From Nostoc sp. CHAB 5715 (GTDB taxonomy: Bacteria > Cyanobacteriota > Cyanobacteriia > Cyanobacteriales > Nostocaceae): DNA of 7,545 nucleotides. How positions within the stretch are numbered: the stretch's first letter is position 1; every line of letters begins with the position of its first letter. Positions 5,937 through 7,545 of the stretch are shown here, in pieces. Made by a program: the position numbers and the translations under genes. Where the stretch lies: assembly GCF_020829685.1 (NCBI RefSeq), contig NZ_JAIVFR010000297.1, forward strand, positions 1-7,545, written 5' to 3'. Under the pieces are notes generated by a model that saw only the letters and a list, made by a program, of their open reading frames with translations, made no database searches and was not told the DNA's origin.

Positions 5937-5968
5937 AAAAAACCGCTTGTCATTGACAAACGGTTTTC
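5937..5968 (-). terminator. Rho-independent-type terminator, possibly bidirectional
   Basis: AAAACCGCTTGTC (5939-5951) pairs with GACAAACGGTTTT (5955-5967) around an ATT loop, giving 12 of 13 paired positions. On the minus strand the stem is followed by six T in total (CGGTTTTTTG), which fits termination of the DUF1517 transcript about 200 nt after its stop. On the plus strand it ends in TTTTCT, so it could also act in that direction. Confidence 0.65.
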
Positions 5969-6027
5969 TAATTATTGCCCTCAAAGGCTAACTTATATCA
6001 GGTTCGCTTGATTGCTTATTAAACTCG

Positions 6028-6090
6028 AAGAACCCCACCCCGCCAAAGCTATGCTTTGTCTCCCCTCCCGAAGAGCGGGGAGGGGTTCTT
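6028..6090. repeat. 63-bp GC-rich foldback with alternative pairings
   Basis: AAGAACCCCACCCCGC (6028-6043) pairs with GCGGGGAGGGGTTCTT (6075-6090), a 16-bp stem with a single A-A mismatch. The interior contains AAAGC-TAT-GCTTT (6045-6057) and CCCCTCCCG (6062-6070). The latter can instead pair with CGGGGAGGGG of the right arm, giving two mutually exclusive folds. On the plus strand the right arm is followed by a T-rich stretch (TTCTTTTATT). No plus-strand gene ends here, so this is more likely a dispersed repeat than a dedicated terminator. Confidence 0.65.
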
Positions 6091-6172
6091 TTATTATGGG
6101 TAATTTAGCGGACATGATATTATTTGCTGTATTTAGATGCCAAGTTCTTTCTTAGCACTAAAGCGCGAAATA

Positions 6173-7156
6173 TTAAACAAGTCTCAAATCAGGATAATTT
6201 GCCAGTACATCATCAGATGTTAGGGTATCATTTTCAGCTTGCGGAGTCCAAAGAACTTCAATTGCCAGGAGTTTATCACTGGGGATACTACCAATTTGGC
6301 GCAAAGCTTGACGCAAATCATCAGCACTATTAATCGCTGTGGGGATTCCAAACTTACCTAGTGTCGCCGCCAGCAAGGTGACGATAATGTATTCACCAGG
6401 GCCTTCGGTAAATAGGCGTGTGGGGTTGTCGAGTTCACCAGCCGGAGGTAAAGCATCTTTGGCAAGGGCCGCTCTTAGCTGGTTGTTGACATTAGAAATA
6501 GTTTCTTCGCTAAACTTGCTGCGTTCTGCCAGTGACAGCCGATTAAACTGACTTTCAGCTGAATTTAAACTGGCTTGTTGAGTGCCACCACCTGCATATA
6601 CAAAGTATTCGGGATGGCGGAGTAAAGCTAGGCTGGCTTCTTGTAGAACTTCTGCTCTCCCCTGTGGGGTGTTAGTATCAGCAGTTTCAGCAATGTGGTT
6701 GAGTTCATTTTGCAATTCACGGGCTTGAGCTAACAAACCTACTTGCAAACGAGTCACAGAAACCGGAGAGTTACTGCTGTAATCTGCTTCTGGAGTTTCA
6801 GCGCCAGAGACACGGCGGAAAGTTTGCAATAAGAAATTAGCGATCGCAAAGAAAATTAAGATGCTAAATAGACCACCAAATCCTCCCCCAATACCCCAGA
6901 AAGGAAGTAGGAAGGGAAAGCCAAAACCACCACCAAAGCCACCACCAGGATAGTACCCGCCCCCGCCAGGAGGTGAGTATGTGCGCGGTGTATAAGTGCG
7001 GCTGGAAGGTACTCTAAAGGAGCCACCACCGATTCGACCCCCACTGCGGGCCGCTAATGCTCCATCAGCGTGGCTAAGAACCAAAGTTAACACCAGTCCT
7101 AGCGCTAAGAAGCTTTTTAACAGTGGTTTGATGGTTTGTTGTAGTTTTTTACGCAT
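6173..7156 (-). CDS. DUF1517 family protein: signal peptide, glycine-rich stretch, membrane segment
   Basis: This 327-residue protein is of a family widespread in cyanobacteria and chloroplasts. I recall a chloroplast relative being linked to acclimation under fluctuating light, but the biochemical role is not established. A signal peptide spans about 1-36: basic KK and K residues, the hydrophobic core LALGLVLTLVL, and ADGALA as the likely cleavage site. A Gly/Tyr/Pro/Arg-rich low-complexity stretch follows (about 38-95, with repeated GGG and GGGFGGGFGF). A hydrophobic segment (about 95-112, GLFSILIFFAIANFLLQ) is a probable transmembrane helix. The rest (117-327) is the soluble DUF1517 domain, with predicted helices and the ending LLAIEVLWTPQ...LANYPDLRLV. 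It is probably anchored in a thylakoid or plasma membrane. The ATG at 7156 starts directly at the signal peptide; no strong ribosome-binding site is visible. It is probably a single-gene transcript ending at the hairpin at 5937-5968. Confidence 0.9.
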   Translation of the reverse strand: MRKKLQQTIKPLLKSFLALGLVLTLVLSHADGALAARSGGRIGGGSFRVPSSRTYTPRTYSPPGGGGYYPGGGFGGGFGFPFLLPFWGIGGGFGGLFSILIFFAIANFLLQTFRRVSGAETPEADYSSNSPVSVTRLQVGLLAQARELQNELNHIAETADTNTPQGRAEVLQEASLALLRHPEYFVYAGGGTQQASLNSAESQFNRLSLAERSKFSEETISNVNNQLRAALAKDALPPAGELDNPTRLFTEGPGEYIIVTLLAATLGKFGIPTAINSADDLRQALRQIGSIPSDKLLAIEVLWTPQAENDTLTSDDVLANYPDLRLV

Positions 7157-7545
7157 AATACTATCGCTTGGAAAACTGAATTATTTATGATTTCTCCCTA
7201 TGCTGGTGGGAGTGTTTCAATCTGTAGCTAACGCCAGACCGTAAAAACTTGCTTTGTAGCATTCACGTAGCATAGCTTTTAAAGGCTACATATTTAATTT
7301 ACCGCGTCTTCTCTTAGGTAGGCAGCGATCGCAGGGGGGATTTCTCGACTGGGGAACCGTACCTTAAGATATGTTCACAATTACATACATAAATTTGCGA
7401 TTGGCGAAAAAGTCCTTGTATAGGATTCCTATTTGATTTTTGAATAAACACCGTACACCTCGAAAAGCCTGATTCCCTACTCCCTACTCCCTATTCCCTA
7501 CTCCCCGCCTACGCAAATAATTTCAAAAATCAAAGCGGATTACTA
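7157..7545. other. 389-bp non-coding region upstream of the DUF1517 gene
   Basis: No gene is recognised. It holds an intergenic HIP1 octamer (7325-7332) and a possible weak stem of TGTAGC (7255-7260) with GCTACA (7285-7290) in a segment resembling dispersed GTAGCATAGC-type repeats. A heptad repeat lies near the window end. It presumably contains the DUF1517 promoter, but no convincing -35/-10 pair was found on the minus strand. Confidence 0.6.
7473..7507. repeat. Short tandem heptad repeat (YTCCCTA)n
   Basis: The five heptads are TTCCCTA, CTCCCTA, CTCCCTA, TTCCCTA and a degenerate CTCCCCG. This is the third STRR array of the window, with a unit sequence different from those at 881 and 961. 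It is intergenic and probably has no coding role. Confidence 0.85.

Noticed and set aside
5970..6040. Possible tRNA suggested by a GGTTCG motif
   Set aside because: No acceptor stem, anticodon arm or properly placed T-loop could be assembled around it.
6124..6333. 69-residue plus-strand frame
   Set aside because: Most of it is antisense to the 3' end of the DUF1517 gene, and its translation has no recognisable domain.
7473..7507. Possible CRISPR array from regularly repeated units
   Set aside because: The units are contiguous heptads without spacers, so it is a short tandem repeat and not a CRISPR array.

Overview
The window looks like chromosomal DNA of a filamentous, probably heterocyst-forming cyanobacterium (Nostoc/Anabaena/Calothrix type). 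Three observations support this. Seven perfect HIP1 octamers (GCGATCGC) begin at 114, 937, 1496, 4409, 5383, 6840 and 7325. Heptameric short tandem repeats of Nostocales type occur at 881, 961 and 7473. The gene content also fits: a MenD of the phylloquinone pathway, a CcbP-family calcium-binding protein and a DUF1517 protein.

Layout. 1-879 (+) is the 3' part of ribF (FAD synthetase/riboflavin kinase), cut by the window edge. It runs head-on, with a 3-bp gap, into a truncated menD (883-1632, -). That menD keeps only the N-terminal PYR domain and the beginning of the central domain. Divergent from it is folB (1809-2177, +). A 1.26-kb AT-rich non-coding stretch (2178-3436) follows. It carries paired hairpins, an 11-bp inverted-repeat element, and a well-delimited 175-bp MITE-like element with 20-bp terminal inverted repeats and a 5-bp direct repeat at the insertion site. 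Next come a REC-PAS-GGDEF response regulator/diguanylate cyclase (3437-4720, +) and a Maa/LacA-type sugar O-acetyltransferase (4779-5339, +), 58 bp apart and possibly co-transcribed. A CcbP-like calcium-binding protein (5343-5723, -) converges on the acetyltransferase with a 3-bp gap. The 449 bp between it and the next gene hold three inverted-repeat structures, one of them a likely terminator. The last gene (6173-7156, -) encodes an exported or membrane-anchored glycine-rich DUF1517 protein. The window ends in 389 bp of non-coding sequence with a HIP1 site and a heptad repeat.

How the genes work together. There is no obvious single pathway. ribF, menD and folB are unrelated cofactor genes. 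The diguanylate cyclase is a signalling output that makes c-di-GMP, and its acetyltransferase neighbour may or may not be functionally linked. I do not see a clear undescribed multi-gene system. The signals most worth following are the menD truncation at a tandem repeat (remnant or split enzyme), the complete MITE-like element, and the hairpin cluster upstream of the CcbP-like gene.
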